Part shown: piece after piece, positions 22,222-34,960 of the stretch
Numbering within the stretch: the first letter of the stretch is position 1
Layout: each line of letters begins with the position of its first letter
Source of the DNA: Sphagnum magellanicum
Taxonomy: Eukaryota; Streptophyta; Sphagnopsida; Sphagnales; Sphagnaceae
Assembly: GCA_021904315.1 (NCBI GenBank)
Contig: CM038907.1
Coordinates: forward strand, 17,181,223-17,245,222
Direction: 5' to 3'
DNA: 64,000 nucleotides
Made by a program: the position numbers and the translations under genes
The notes under the pieces: generated by a model
Told to the model about the DNA's origin: nothing
What the model saw: the letters and a program-made list of their open reading frames with translations, nothing else
Databases searched by the model: none

Positions 22222-22630
22222 TGAGGTATGTCATCACCTTCCTCCTCTTCATCTTCTTATGGTTTTGGTCATTGTTGTTGAAGGCCTATTGTTGTTCTGG
22301 CCAACAATCGCCCATCATTGCCTTCTTAATATTGATCTTGCGGTCTTGGTCGTCATCATGGTTTTTTCATTGTTATAGCTAGTAATTAGCCATCATCGCC
22401 TTTGTGATTTTCATTATATTGTGGTCTTATTGGTTGTCATGGTTTTTTTGTTGCTACAATCAACAATTGCCCACCATCACGTTGTTGATCTTGATGGTCT
22501 TGTGGTCCTACTCATTGTTATGGTTTTCTCATTGTTATAACTAACAATTGCCCATCATTGTCCTCTTGATCTTGATGATTTTGTGGTGTTGCTACCATTG
22601 TGATCTTTTCAGTAATTGGACACCATTGCC
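22222..22630. repeat. 80-bp tandem repeat, about four to five copies
   Basis: CAACAATTGCCCATCATTG-type boxes occur at about 22301, 22381, 22461, 22541 and, degenerate, 22611. CTTGATGGTCTTGTGGTC and CATTGTTATGGTTTT blocks lie between them. Copies are 80-90% alike by eye. No long frame runs through the array. Confidence 0.85.
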
Positions 22631-22639
22631 CTGCTAGTT

Positions 22640-24640
22640 AGGGGGGTTTTGAGGGTTGAATTCAAAGGTGGAAAGATGCACATTTTAAGGTTGACATATA
22701 AATGCATGAAACATGAAACTAATTAGCATAAAAGATGATATTGATCAATTATAGACTATTAATGTAATATTTAAAGCTTAAAAATATATTAGTTTCACTT
22801 AATTTGGCTTTTTTTAAGCTTTGTAACAATCTGAATTTTTTTTAAATAATTTTATTTTAAAATTTGTGTTGTTTCTAATGGTGTTTGGTGTCATGGAACC
22901 CAACTAGGAGATTACTTAGAACCTACCATAACTTACCCTATAAGGGTCAAAGCAAAATAAAGTATACGAAAAAAAGTAAACGTCTCCACTTTAACCATGC
23001 GTTACTCATATAACTACCATGAAGTAACATCAAATTAGGTGAAAATATGTGTCAAGTAGTATTAGTTTGCTCTATTAAGTTTGTAAAATTTTAATCTAAA
23101 AGAATTAAAAACAAATGAATTTCAAAAGTAAATAAAAAATACATTTGAAACCGACTGAAAAATACATGTTCAAACCTACTTTTTGGTTAGAAAAATTAAT
23201 GAAATTGATATGTCGTAAGTTAAAAAATGAAAATCAACATATGTTTTAACAAGTTGTAAAAAAAAAAATCTATTTCTTTTCATAAGAACCTACTTTCACC
23301 CACTTGAGACCAAAAGCCCATAGTGAAAAGTAGACATCAAAAGCTATTTGTATTTTGAAAAACCTACTTAAAACCTAGTTTTACAATTTGAACTATGAAA
23401 ATCAATGCACATTAGTGGAACCATATATTATATTTAATCTAACCTAAAATTAATAAATTACAATGAAAAACAAATGTTTTTTTGAAATTTTGAGTTATAC
23501 ATATAAAAGGCATGAATGTAACTAGATTTAAACTCATGTTTAGGTACTTTTTAAAAAATTTAGTACACCAAATTAGTAAGCCAATATATTCCACCTTACT
23601 ATTTGCCTACGGGTGTTTGCACACTACGATGACCTTATATGGACGTCACAATGGTAGTGTTTCATGTATTCCTTAGATACAAGAAAATAAATAAAATAAA
23701 ATTCATTGAAACAATAGAAAAAATGACTCATTTATTTAAAGCTATCATAATCAACCTTTCAATAATGAAAAATTCAAATCAAAATCATAGATAGCCAATA
23801 AGTAATGGACTTTTGAATTTTTGCCCACACTTTTTGTCACACCTACAAAATTCATGGATATGGACTTTTATCTTAGAATGTGTTAGTCTTATGTGTTTGA
23901 AACTTTGGGATATTGGATGAATCATGTTTAAAAAACTAAATGAATGGAATGTGATTTAATTTATTATGTTACGGCCTTTTTAAAATCCCAAAAAATGTAA
24001 TTATTTTAAAAGCTCTTTTAAGCATTTAAAAATAATTATTAAAAAAAATCTTCTGTGATATTTTATATATGTCTTATAACATCATGATTTGATATTAGAA
24101 ATGGAAACAAAAATTTACTTTCAATATCATCTAAATATTCATATTTTAAGCTAATTTTCAACTACACTAGAAAAGGACTTTGAAAAGGGACTCTAATCCG
24201 CTGAAATTGTGAGACCCTAGTGTGCTTTCACCCCTATAATGATGTTGCTACCTTTCATCGAATTGCCTATAAATTGCCCTACCATCTTCATCAACTATCT
24301 TCCAACAATCCTCCATATTCTAGAGAATTAATAAAAGTGTAACCAAAGTAAAAAGGATAAACTAATATCAAAATTATAATAGTTTACATCAAACTATAAT
24401 AAATTATTTTTTTATTAAAGAGAAAACAAGGCAAGAAAAAATAAATCAAAAAACAAAATGCCACCACATTATACACATATTCTACAATCTTTACACACAT
24501 TTGCATTTCACACAATATTATCTTTTGTATTCCCCCAAAGTTCCATGTACATAATTGATAAAGGGTCCATTTTCAAATCCCCATAAATGACAAGAACACA
24601 TAAAGTCCAAACTTCTTCCACAAAAATAGGTTCCCTTATC
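22640..24640. other. AT-rich intergenic DNA
   Basis: No recognisable gene, RNA or transposon domain seen on either strand. Confidence 0.55.
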
Positions 24641-24981
24641 CTAATCTGTACACAAATCCTTCCTAATGATTGGTGAGCAAATATCAATCACCCATCTCAA
24701 TGGACCAACTAATTTTAAAGGTTTCATCCACAAGATGAACAAGAGGACAATAAATAATCTAAGTATCATTAATAATCTAATTACTAGGGTGCACATAAAA
24801 CTAACTAGTTTAGGTGGAAATTATACCTTTAACATTCATTTAATGGTGTATGAAAAAAAAACACATCATAATACATAGAAGAAAACCATCATAATTTTGT
24901 AGAACCCTTGAGACCACCAAATTTGGGAGCTATATAATCACTGGCAATTGGTTGTGAACAATCAAATCAAGAAACAAGCAA

Positions 24982-25248
24982 ATGCCAAATGTGTCATCAA
25001 ATGATGATGTGATTGAAACTCACGAGAGGAATGACATCATGTTTGAAGATTGTAAAGGGAGAAATAAGAAACCAAAAGCATTTGTTGATGCTTCGATAAC
25101 ACTTGGAAAACAAAATGGTGTGGTCAATGAGAAAAACGTGGAATATAAACTTGATTGGCAAGAAACAAATTTCAATTACAAAGTTAAAAAATTAGATTTC
25201 CAAAAGGAAGAAAGTGCAATGAGATTGGAGATTCAACAATTGCATTGA
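24982..25248 (+). pseudogene. Possible PIF/Harbinger accessory ORF remnant
   Basis: An 88-codon frame ends in a charged, helical stretch (KVKKLDFQKEESAMRLEIQQ), reminiscent of the C-terminal coiled part of Myb/SANT-like Harbinger ORF1 proteins. It lies 730 bp from the transposase remnant on the opposite strand, an arrangement found in PIF/Harbinger elements. The DNA-binding trihelix is not clearly readable, so the assignment rests mainly on position. Confidence 0.35.
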
Positions 25249-25977
25249 GCACAAAAAAGATGAAAATTAGAACCTACAACTACAATTAAAGATTACTTGC
25301 TTGAAAGAGCATTCAAGGAACAACCAATCTTGAAAATTTGTGGTATGGTTTTGTACTTATCAAATTAATTCTAATAGTTTATGTACAATGCATTTAAAAA
25401 TTAATAGGTTGCAATCATTAACAAATTTTGATTCTATGCATCTTTTTCATGTTTTTCTTTTAAAAATTCCAAAAGAAAACCACTACATTTTTCCATTGTA
25501 TTCACCCGTGCAATGAAAAGTTGGCTAATTTCCATTTGGATTCTTTTCACAAGTTGAAGGTACAAAGGTACTCTAAACCTTCTACACTATACATCATCGT
25601 GAAATTGGAGGAACAATAATTCTTTGATGTTTTTTCTTTTTTATTTAGAAGTTGAATCTCCTGTCATTGTACCAAGTCGACAACTCTATCTTCTTCACTT
25701 TGCCTTACATTGTTTCCTATGTCCCATGATGGATCATAATAGTAATTTAAAATAGTCGATTATGGAAAATGGCACACAACCAAATCCATAAAACATTTAT
25801 ATGATGATCATTTTTTGTTTTGATTTGGACAAATAATCCTCTCAAACTCTAGAACCTTCCTTTCAATATCCTAATCCAATGATTTACTTTCACTTTAATA
25901 GAAACAAGATGGGTATTGAATTTAAAATTACCAAGTGAAGAAGTAGTTGGTTGCTTATATGTTGGGATGCATATTGT

Positions 25978-26454
25978 TTAGAGCAAATATGCAAAATATT
26001 TTAAGAAGCACTCATCATCAAAAACATAAACCTCATGTGTCAACCGCATTTTTGGATTTGTGAAGACATGTTTGTCATAACAAGATGATCCAGGTAACCT
26101 AATCATCAAATGTAGAATCTTTCTTTTATGATCATAAATGATCATATCTAAAAATGCATAATTCAATTTTTTGGTGTAGTAGTTTTCACCTTGTCTTTTG
26201 GGCGTAAAGATTAATGGAATTAGGGTTCCATCAATTAATGCCATTACCAAAAGGAAGCTAAAAATCTTATGAAATTTTGATTTGAACAATTGATGTTTTA
26301 ACGTTGAAGGCCATTTGACAACACCAACATAAAGGGAGGGAATTGCAACAATTGATGAATTAGTGAACAATTGCACAAAGCTTTTAGAAATATCAAACAC
26401 ATCACAAACATCCCTAATGGATGTTGCATTTCCACATTTCCCAAATCTAAACAT
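25978..26454 (-). pseudogene. PIF/Harbinger (DDE_Tnp_4) transposase remnant
   Basis: The 158-codon frame carries hallmarks of the family in order: GNATSIRDVCDVFDISKSFV (the helix-turn region), ALIDGTLIPL with the first catalytic Asp, ENYYTKKLNYAF, HLMIRLPGSS, and FDDECFLKYFAYLL with the second Asp. The frame stops before the third acidic residue. Family members are usually 350-450 residues, so the N-terminal and C-terminal parts are missing or decayed. Not functional as it stands. Confidence 0.85.
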
Positions 26455-26999
26455 TACAACTTTAGGTTGGAATCATATTGGTGTTTGTTGAACAATAAAT
26501 AAATATGTGAAATTGGATGAAATTCAACCAAAGCTAGAATGCAATAAAATGTAACACATGACATCTTCATTTTTTTGTTGAAAATGGAATTTATTCAAGT
26601 ATATATTGAATGCACATGTTCAAATAATCATAACTCTTGGGCATTTTTTTACAAGGTTGCAAATAACGTGTAACATTTATGCATATGCAAATTGAAGACA
26701 TGTCCATCATTCCATCTTTAGAATTGTGAGACATGTATGATTTTCCATTGCTAGAATTATCCCTTTGAATTTCAATATTTAGATTAAGATCTTTGCTTAC
26801 ATTATCACAATAAATTTGGATAATATTACACACAATTTGAGCAACTAAATATTGACCTTTAATTCTTTGAACATTTCTACTTTCACATTTTATGACATGT
26901 TGTATTTGACGAGACAAATAAAAAATGATGTATGAAAGAAAAATGTTAAAATAATGAAAAAATAAGGAGTTGAAATACAAAGAACCAAACCTAAAAGGT

Positions 27000-29900
27000 C
27001 TTAAAAGATGAAATGATTAGTTGTTCAAATATTAACATTGATTCATTTTAGTGTTTAAGTTCAAAGATACACAAAGGTTCAAATAACCCCCTATTGAAAG
27101 GTAGATCTTAATCATCAATCAATCAAGATTTACAAACAATTACAAGAGGAGTTGATGTCAATGTTCCACACATATTCATTGAACTTGGTGACGATGAACA
27201 AATTGGTAGAGTTGAAGGGCAATGACAAGCTAAAGATGCAAAATGACAAGAATTATGCAAACTTTTGGAAGGCAAATAAATTTGTGAAATGTCAATTCAT
27301 GAAAGTTTTATTTATGACCTTTTTATCAAAATTTGGTAGCAAACATCATTTTGGCTTGCAAATTTCTATCAACATTGGTATTTTACATAATTCAATTTCC
27401 ATAAAGTGAATCATGTTCATCATTAACTAGACATCAACAATATGTTACATGTTGAATTAATGTAGTTCACCTTCTATTTTTAATGTTGTTCATCATTGAC
27501 TACATTATCTTTTTTACTTTCTTTATTATATTGAATTACTACCAATTGTTATTGAATTGTTGCACCTAATGGAATGACATGGAACTACAAGTTAGTTACA
27601 TGTATGATAGTTCTATCCTACATTAAAACCATGTTCATAACTTGTGTCAACCCTATGCTTGTTTTAACCATATTCATATGGGTCTCATTGACAATTCTAT
27701 CTCTTTCCTTGAAATAATCTAATTCTTTATGAAAAATATAACCTCTTGAGCCTTTGAACACTTTCCCTCAATGTGATTTATTGAATCCACTAGCATTTTA
27801 TTACCTTTTCCACTACCTTCGCCATAATTTTGTGTATAAATCTATAGGTTTCTAACATGTTTACAATGACAATAATGGTGATGGAACAACCTTTCAACAA
27901 GGATAACATAACCCTAGTTGCGGAGTAACCTTCAAAGAAAAAAAATTTAACCTTCATGCAAGTAGCCAAGTTTAACACTTGCTAAATTGTGAACAACTAT
28001 TTATTGTTTCTTCCCACTTTTCTGCCTTGTTGAAAAATGTGATGGATAAGTATAATAAGAATTTACCTACTAGTACTCATGTGCAGCCATTGGTTTTCAA
28101 ACATGATTAATGGTAACATTATTTTATATCCAACTTTAATCTTAATTATATAACAACAATTCATTTCCATAATATGCAAGATCCTTTTAAAGAATGATAT
28201 GAATTTTTCAAATCAAACTTTTATAGAATTATATGAATAATTTTATTTGCTTGTAATTCAATTTGATGCAAAAAATTTATGGGTTTATTTGTCTAACCAA
28301 GACAATAAATTGATTTTCCATGTTTTTCATGAAATTTGATGTAATCTATTGTTTGCAAGATGTAATTTTTAAATATTCCAAGGGTGACACTAAGTGTTAA
28401 AATTTTACATTACATGTGTCAAACAAGGTATTTCTTGGGGGGCATTATGTGAAGGAATTTTTTCCCCTACCCAATTATTATTTAATTTTGAAATATTCAC
28501 ACATTTAAACAACCTTAAATTTAATTATATTTTTTTCATTCTAAAATAGGTTGCCACTTTTTGGGGCAAGGGATTTTGTTAAATGTTCCTTCATATTTCA
28601 GAGGAATTATCATTATAAATAATTTATCTTGAATTGACACTAAGGGTTTTTGGTCAAGTCTTTAAAAATTCTAATTGTTGAAATAAAAGGACTTTACCCC
28701 CCAATATTAATTGATCCACAAATTGTGTCATATTTCACCCTCTTTGATAAGATCACATATGTGCAATTCTAAATCAAAGCTCATTTATGGGAAGGTAAAT
28801 AAAATTGTGGTACTAAAATATTATTTATGCATGATCATTGAATGACAAGCAAAAAATAGTAAATTTACATTTTTTCACAATTTTATAAGTTATAACATAG
28901 TTGGCGTGTGTACATCTAGACATGTTTAATGTCAATGTAGTCCATAATTTTTATATGTTGTTGCAATTGGATCAATACACCCATCCAATTGTAAATTACA
29001 TTAAAATACATAATAAAGTTCAAAAGTTGAACATAAACAAAGGTTAAACATAATGTAATTAATGGTTGCCAATTGTCACAAACATTATCATTAGATATAA
29101 TGTATGTCATAAAGTTGAAAATATTGTGGATTAGTGGACATCATTAATTATCTAACACCATTTATGGTTTTTGACAATACATAACATTGAAGGACCAACT
29201 CAAAACCAACATTGCTAAAGGCATACAAAGCATAACATATCGATTCATTTTATAACGAATTTTATAAAATTTAAAGTAGAACCACCTAAAAATGTCAAAG
29301 CACCTTGAACCATGTCCTATTATTGACACTTATAAATGTTCATCACTAAAGACAATGTCTCATTAGAGTAGCAAGTGATTTAAAGTTAGCTTAAAAGTTG
29401 TTTAAGATTTTTTTTCCATTCCTTTTCAAATCCAACTCATTCCATGTTCTATTTTGAGCATATGTGGCGTTGGTTTAGGATCCTAGTTTGAGCATATTTA
29501 AAACCCTCTTTTGACTAATGTGAAATGTTACACCCTCCATTCACATAGAAGCCTATTAACAACACAAGGTACTTCTACTATAATTTTTTATAAATGCATA
29601 ATTAATTTCAATTTATACATAACTAAAGCTGAAACTTTTAAATTAACTTCAAGAAGTTCACATTAAAAAAAAAATTCTTCAAGAAAAAATGGATGTAAAA
29701 AAAATGGAAGTCTAATATTATGAACATTGGTTATTTTTATGCTTTGAGGTGTTTATACTTTAATTGTCATAATGGCATTGGCCATGAAATTCCATTCATT
29801 ATTAACACCCCCATTTTAATTTTTTATTAGGATGCATGTATAATGTTGAGAAAATTGAAGAATTTCTTTTAAATTTTTTTATTGACAAGATGTTGAAGGT

Positions 29901-31260
29901 AGTATAGGGGATTTTTGGGACAATTTATCATATGGTCTTGAGTTTGACAATTCCATGTCAAGACTTGAAATCTTTTCATATCATGACCTTTCCATTATCA
30001 TGTGTGGAAATTGAATGATTTTTTTCCTTGTTGGTTTCATGAAATTTTTGGTGTAATTGAAATACAAATGTTTTTAATGTTTTCAACAAGTGAAGTTTGA
30101 GTTCATATTCTAAATTGAAAGAAAGTCATTGAATCATTTCATAGAAAATTTGCATTATCATGGAACTTTATTCTTATATTGTGGGATTCAAGCAACAAAT
30201 GAATATATATTTATATTCTAACCTTATGTTAGTTGATCATCACTAGTAGTGCAAAGCAATGTGGAGCCCAAATAGATAAACATTGCGTTTTGATGTCCTA
30301 ACACCAACACAACTTCAATACAATATTATTTCCCAATGTTTTGATTCGATTCCCCAAAACTTCCAATGTTACCTTAGCCTAAATTGCATTGAATTCAAAC
30401 CATCCTTCATTGGATTAGATTAGAACCATGAAAGAATTGGTTTTCACACCAAAACATTGAATGTTGATTTGGATTTACTTTCCCAAACTTGAACTAAACA
30501 ACTCACATTTTGTGGAACATTAACAACCTTGCCAACAACAACATTTTCTCAACAAGTCTTTAATCAATAATTAGAAGATTTATGTAACATAGCTTCAAAT
30601 ATATGGCAATTCAATACTAATTATATTATTTTCAAAAATGTTGAAATGTTGATTTTTGTTCCCAAATAAAAGGTGTTTATGAAAGAAAATATTGAAATTT
30701 CAAAAATATTTTATTTGTTGAAATGAAAAATGAATTAATTATTTGATAGACATGTGTCAAAATTGCCAAGGTACTGTGACACACATGATTTGGTCCAACA
30801 TGACATTAAGTTTTGCGGGCAAGAAATTGTTGGAAACAAATTTATAATATATCATTTTATTAATTTTCACAATAGAATAATGAGTTCAAATTGTTGGGCA
30901 TGGACCACCCATAGCCCAATTATTGAAACCCCAAAGGATAAAAAAGGGATTAAATGCATCCCAATTTCATCCTCGAGCCATTATAACCTAATTTACAAGG
31001 GTTTGGGGGAAACCCTAAATTGATCATTATCCTCCTTATTTTTGTTCACACATTGTTTGGTCTACAAAATAAAACCAAAAATATTTGGCTCAATGGTCAT
31101 TACTATAACTTGAAAAATAGATCTAATTTATATGGATTAATTTCCCAATTAAATAAATAGAATTCCCTTCAATTAATTTTTAAAAAAATTTGCCCAATTA
31201 CCTATTTTAATTTTACCTATACCTATTAAAATTTAAGAGTAATTATAATATTAATAATTC
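27000..31260. other. AT-rich intergenic DNA
   Basis: No frame here shows a domain I can name. The frame at 27790-27978 (-) might be a transposon fragment, but nothing supports a family. Confidence 0.55.
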
Positions 31261-31389
31261 CAAATTAATATATTAGAATATTAACCCATCTGTACTAGTA
31301 CCAAAGAGAATGGTGTACCAACCACATGTGAACAAAGCAAAGCCCAGTTCAGCCTTACCTCTGGTGGACCCGGGAATCCCTCGGGTACC

Positions 31390-31921
31390 CCGGATGATGC
31401 CCAACCCGGGAAGCCCCGATCCAGGTCCCAAAATCCGGACGACTTAGTCTTAATACCCGTATTCTCATCCAAATGGACAGAAAATGGTTCGTTCCCCGGA
31501 GTCAGGAAAAAAAATGGATGTATATTGTATGGATGATCGGGGATCTGAGAGTTCAATTGGACAGGTATAGGTGATGACACGATCCGAAATGGATGAGGAA
31601 TTCGTGGATGGATGATAAAAGGTACACCCGATTATGCCCAACCGGGGAATAGCCGATCCAGGTCCTAAAATTCAGACGACTTAGTCTTAATACCGTATTA
31701 TCATCCAAATGGACAGACAACGGAGGATGGTTTGCGTTCATCTATGCGGAAGTTCTCAGATAGTGAACTTAGAAGTGGTCGGTCCGTCCCTCGGGTGAAG
31801 AAACCCTAATATTGGATGAATATTCTTTGGATGATCTGGGATGTGATGGTCCAAATGGACAGGTATAGGTGATGAAGCGCTCAGAAATGGATGAGTAATG
31901 AGTAGATGGATGATAAACGGT
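31390..31921. repeat. Duplicated A-B unit upstream of the FIP2-like gene
   Basis: Unit 1 (31390-31622) and unit 2 (31627-31921) share ATGCCCAACC(C)GGGGAA, GACGACTTAGTCTTAATACC, CATCCAAATGGACAG and ACAGGTATAGGTGATGA, plus a GATGGATGATAAA end. The offset grows from 237 to 298 bp, so unit 2 carries about 60 extra bases in the middle. A CAAATGGACAG-like box occurs four times. The repeat ends just before the leader of the gene at 32748. Confidence 0.85.
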
Positions 31922-31986
31922 TTCTTGTGCAGAATGCGCTGAAGAAGGAAGACGAAGGAGAAGCAGGGCGAGAGTGAGAGGGGAAG

Positions 31987-32163
31987 ATGGGAGAAGATCG
32001 CAAGAAAACCAGCGTCTTTTGCAGTTTCGGAAATCCACAGCAGCGTTCCGGACACCCTGAGAGTCGTTGCTGTGAGGGAGGGCTTTCCAAAGAATCAATC
32101 GGTTTCGAAATCCGTCAAGTTCTGACAAACTTATTGTGTCCGGACGTCGAACAAGGTATATAA
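31987..32163 (+). promoter_or_regulatory. Possible 58-codon upstream ORF in the FIP2-like leader
   Basis: ATG at 31987 opens a Cys/Gly/Ser-containing frame that stops at TAA 32161. A donor-like ACAAG|GTATAT sits at 32155. Splicing to acceptors near 32600 (CCTTTTAG) or 32714 (CTTTAG) would not fuse it in frame to the main protein. It is therefore a leader ORF or a chance frame. Confidence 0.3.
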
Positions 32164-32730
32164 TCTCCGTTTTGCTATGCTTTTCATGTCTGTGAATTTT
32201 TCTGAGCATGACGATAGGTGATAAGAGAGAATGCAGCGGGCTGTTAGTACATTCTTTTATTTATTTATCTTCTTTCGCGAGAATTGATTTGATGGCATCA
32301 TCGTCCGCATTGTTTCAGTTTAGTGTTTGGCATGTTGCGTTTCCTGTGTGGTTGTGGGAAGCGAGTAAAAGCCTAAGGTGATCATGATTGGAGTGCTTTC
32401 GCATGAAGTTTTCTCATGAAATCTTTCCGCATAAAAGAAAAAAAATCTCCGGCTTCTGTAACCAAGGACATGCAGTTTCTGTGTTTGTAACTTCGTTGAG
32501 TGATGTAGCGGATCAGGCAAGAGGATACGATACGTAGCGACTTCCTTTGACACAAGTTTCTGATGGAGTTGTGTCTCGTCAAAGCTTTACTTCCTTTTAG
32601 GAAGCGAGAAAACCTGAGCAGAGCTTTGTGTATCGAGGAATGGCTTGCAGGAAGTTGGTTGTGTTGTGTCGGTTTCCTGACGGGATTGCTGTATGGGATT
32701 TTGTAAGTCTTTAGGAGGGACGCAAGCGAC

Positions 32731-32751
32731 ATGACGGCTTTCTGTCAATGA
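32731..32751 (+). promoter_or_regulatory. Six-codon upstream ORF overlapping the first main ATG
   Basis: ATG ACG GCT TTC TGT CAA TGA. Its stop overlaps the ATG at 32748 as ATGA, the arrangement that favours termination-reinitiation. A second in-frame main ATG at 32763 has a better context (GCGATGG). Confidence 0.5.
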
Positions 32752-33743
32752 AGCTTTTCGCGATGGAAGACGCGGTTCCATCTGTGCAGTGCTTTGTAGA
32801 GAAGCCAGCAGCACGATGCCAGTTAGCTGAATCTTCAGCAGAGCTTCCGATGGAGATTTCCTCGATAGTCCGCCTCAACGTGGGAGGGATGCTGTTTGCA
32901 ACGACGATCGACACGTTGACGCAGCGAGACACGGAATCTATGCTGGCTGTCATGTTCAGTGGCCGCCACAGGCTGCACATGGATCCCAGCATGGGAGCAG
33001 TGTTCATTGATAGGGATGGCACGCACTTCAGACACATTCTAAACTGGCTCAGAGATGAAGTCGTGCCAACCATGGAGATTGCCGCATACCAGGAGCTTCT
33101 GAGGGAAGCGGAGTACTACCAGCTGACAGGCTTGATTGACAGTATTGCACCACTCCTATGTAAGAAAGATGAAGATGACAACACAAAAGCTGAGATGACA
33201 CGACGAGACGTGATCAAGTGTCTGCAATTTGCTAAAGTGCGGCTCCGAGGTGTCAATCTTTCAGGGCAAAATCTCTCCAAGCTTGACCTGAGCTCAGTGG
33301 ATTTAAGCCATTCATGTCTCATCAACACCTTCTTCTCAAGAGCAAATTTGAAGCAAGCAGATTTCAGTGGAGTTGAGGCAAATGGAGCTAATTTCCACTC
33401 TGCAAATCTGTATTCCTGTCAATTCATAGGAGCAGTGATGCAGGGTGCAGTTCTTGCTGGTGCAGTTCTACAGAGTGCCAATTTGCAAGATGCTTGTCTG
33501 ATAGATTCCAGCTTCTGCAATGCCGATCTTCGCTCTGCACATATGCAGAATGCAAACCTTTCTAATGCTAACCTATCTGAGGCTAATTTGGAGCAAGCAA
33601 ATTTGAAGGGTGCTAAGCTCAATGGGGCCAATCTGCGAGGTGCCAACCTCCAAAGAGCCTATCTCAGGGATGTTGATCTGCGGGATACCATATTGGCGGG
33701 TGCTTATTTGAATGGTGCCAATTTACAGGGAGCTAGCCGGTGA
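32748..33743 (+). CDS. BTB/T1 plus pentapeptide-repeat protein, FIP2/KCTD9-like
   Basis: Intronless coding frame of 331 residues. M6 (32763) is an alternative start with better context. Residues 38-138 form a potassium-channel tetramerisation (T1)/BTB domain with VRLNVGG, IDTLTQR, FIDRDGTHFRHILNWLRD and AEYYQL. Residues 168-330 form a right-handed pentapeptide-repeat solenoid (A(N/D)LxxA units such as ANLQDA and ANLKGA), ending LNGANLQGASR. Order, size and motifs match Arabidopsis FIP2 (about 300 aa), found as a formin (AFH1)-interacting protein, and animal KCTD9. KCTD-type BTB proteins commonly form oligomers and may serve as CUL3 adaptors; here that is inference. Leader ORFs and a duplicated upstream unit suggest regulated expression. 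It is the only gene here without the AT-rich upstream repeat. Confidence 0.93.
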   Translation: MKLFAMEDAVPSVQCFVEKPAARCQLAESSAELPMEISSIVRLNVGGMLFATTIDTLTQRDTESMLAVMFSGRHRLHMDPSMGAVFIDRDGTHFRHILNWLRDEVVPTMEIAAYQELLREAEYYQLTGLIDSIAPLLCKKDEDDNTKAEMTRRDVIKCLQFAKVRLRGVNLSGQNLSKLDLSSVDLSHSCLINTFFSRANLKQADFSGVEANGANFHSANLYSCQFIGAVMQGAVLAGAVLQSANLQDACLIDSSFCNADLRSAHMQNANLSNANLSEANLEQANLKGAKLNGANLRGANLQRAYLRDVDLRDTILAGAYLNGANLQGASR

Positions 33744-34960
33744 CGGAGAAGCTTCTTCCTCTTCTTTCCTCCTCCTTTAAGCTTCTTCTTGCTGGAGATT
33801 TCTCTTTTTTCCATTCTCAGTACTTTCTCTTGAGACAAATTCTGGGGTCCCTATACTGTACATGCAGAGAAACAGGGGGGTCTTCCTACAACTAGCATTA
33901 TGGTGATTGGTAGATAGGATGTGATCACCCATGATGTGCACTATGGTAAGGCCTGGATGCATTCAGCAGTAAATCAGCAGATGATTGATGTTGAGCAACC
34001 ACAGGTCTCATGGTTTGTGATTAGCAACTCTGATGGCCTTCAGAAACACTTTAGTGCACTGGTTTGCTAGGAGAGCCAACACAAGGATTACCAGTAACGT
34101 GCTGACTCTTCATATGCTTGAAGGCATTTTTTTCTTGTGCTGCTTGTGGGAGCAATTGTCTCTTTTGTACTGGTTATTGATCCAAATTGAATTATGAGGA
34201 TACTTATTTCCCATCATTATGCTTACTTACATGGGACAACAATCCTTGTGTAACAGATCTGATCCCTTGCAATCTATCTCTGTTGCTTTCTTTTAATCAC
34301 ACCACAGCGAAAGAAAGGAGCCCACCAAAGCCATCGTATTGTTGCAACCTCTCCAATGCAAGGTACCAAAACCGATTTCACCTTTCTTGATTATTTCAAA
34401 GGTAACAAAGAATGTAAGCGGTTCATTTCACATTATCTAATAATGGCTTGCTATTGAGCATATAGTGAGTATCTATCTCTTGTCAATAAGAAGTTGCTTC
34501 AATACATTATGGGCATTTTCCTCCAATGATGAAGTCCAAATCTGTTTAGGGTTTGTAGCTCTGGATTGTAAGTAGTATGATTGTAAAGCTCTGTAGCACC
34601 CACTAGCTTTTGCAGCGGTTTGTCCATTACTGATGAAGGTGACAAGTCAAGTTTATGGATCTCATCACCACTTGACAATCTACTCGCCATTCATCTGTCA
34701 TTGCATGTGCTCTCATTTTTTCTCTGCATTCTGCTCATTGCTGTGTGTAGGGTCTTGCTCCTTCTTGGGGTTGATGGGTCCAGGTTTAGGGTGAGATTGA
34801 ACCAACAGCCACCAATGCACCACGAAGGTTGGATGGTGGGTAGTTGTTCGGTATGGAGGTTCATCCAGGACATCGGGCAGAGGAAGTATCCTGATCAAGA
34901 TATTTGGTATGGGCACTTGCTCCCTTCTACACATGCTGACATTCTAACTTGATATTAATA
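33744..34960 (+). other. 3' flank of the FIP2-like gene
   Basis: Gene-like composition continues to about 34950 and probably includes the 3' UTR. Overlapping frames on both strands at 34499-34952 show no conserved domain and are not called as genes. Confidence 0.4.

Noticed and set aside
34499-34952. Overlapping frames on both strands downstream of the FIP2-like gene
   Set aside because: Lie in probable 3' UTR or flank, have no recognisable domain and overlap each other.
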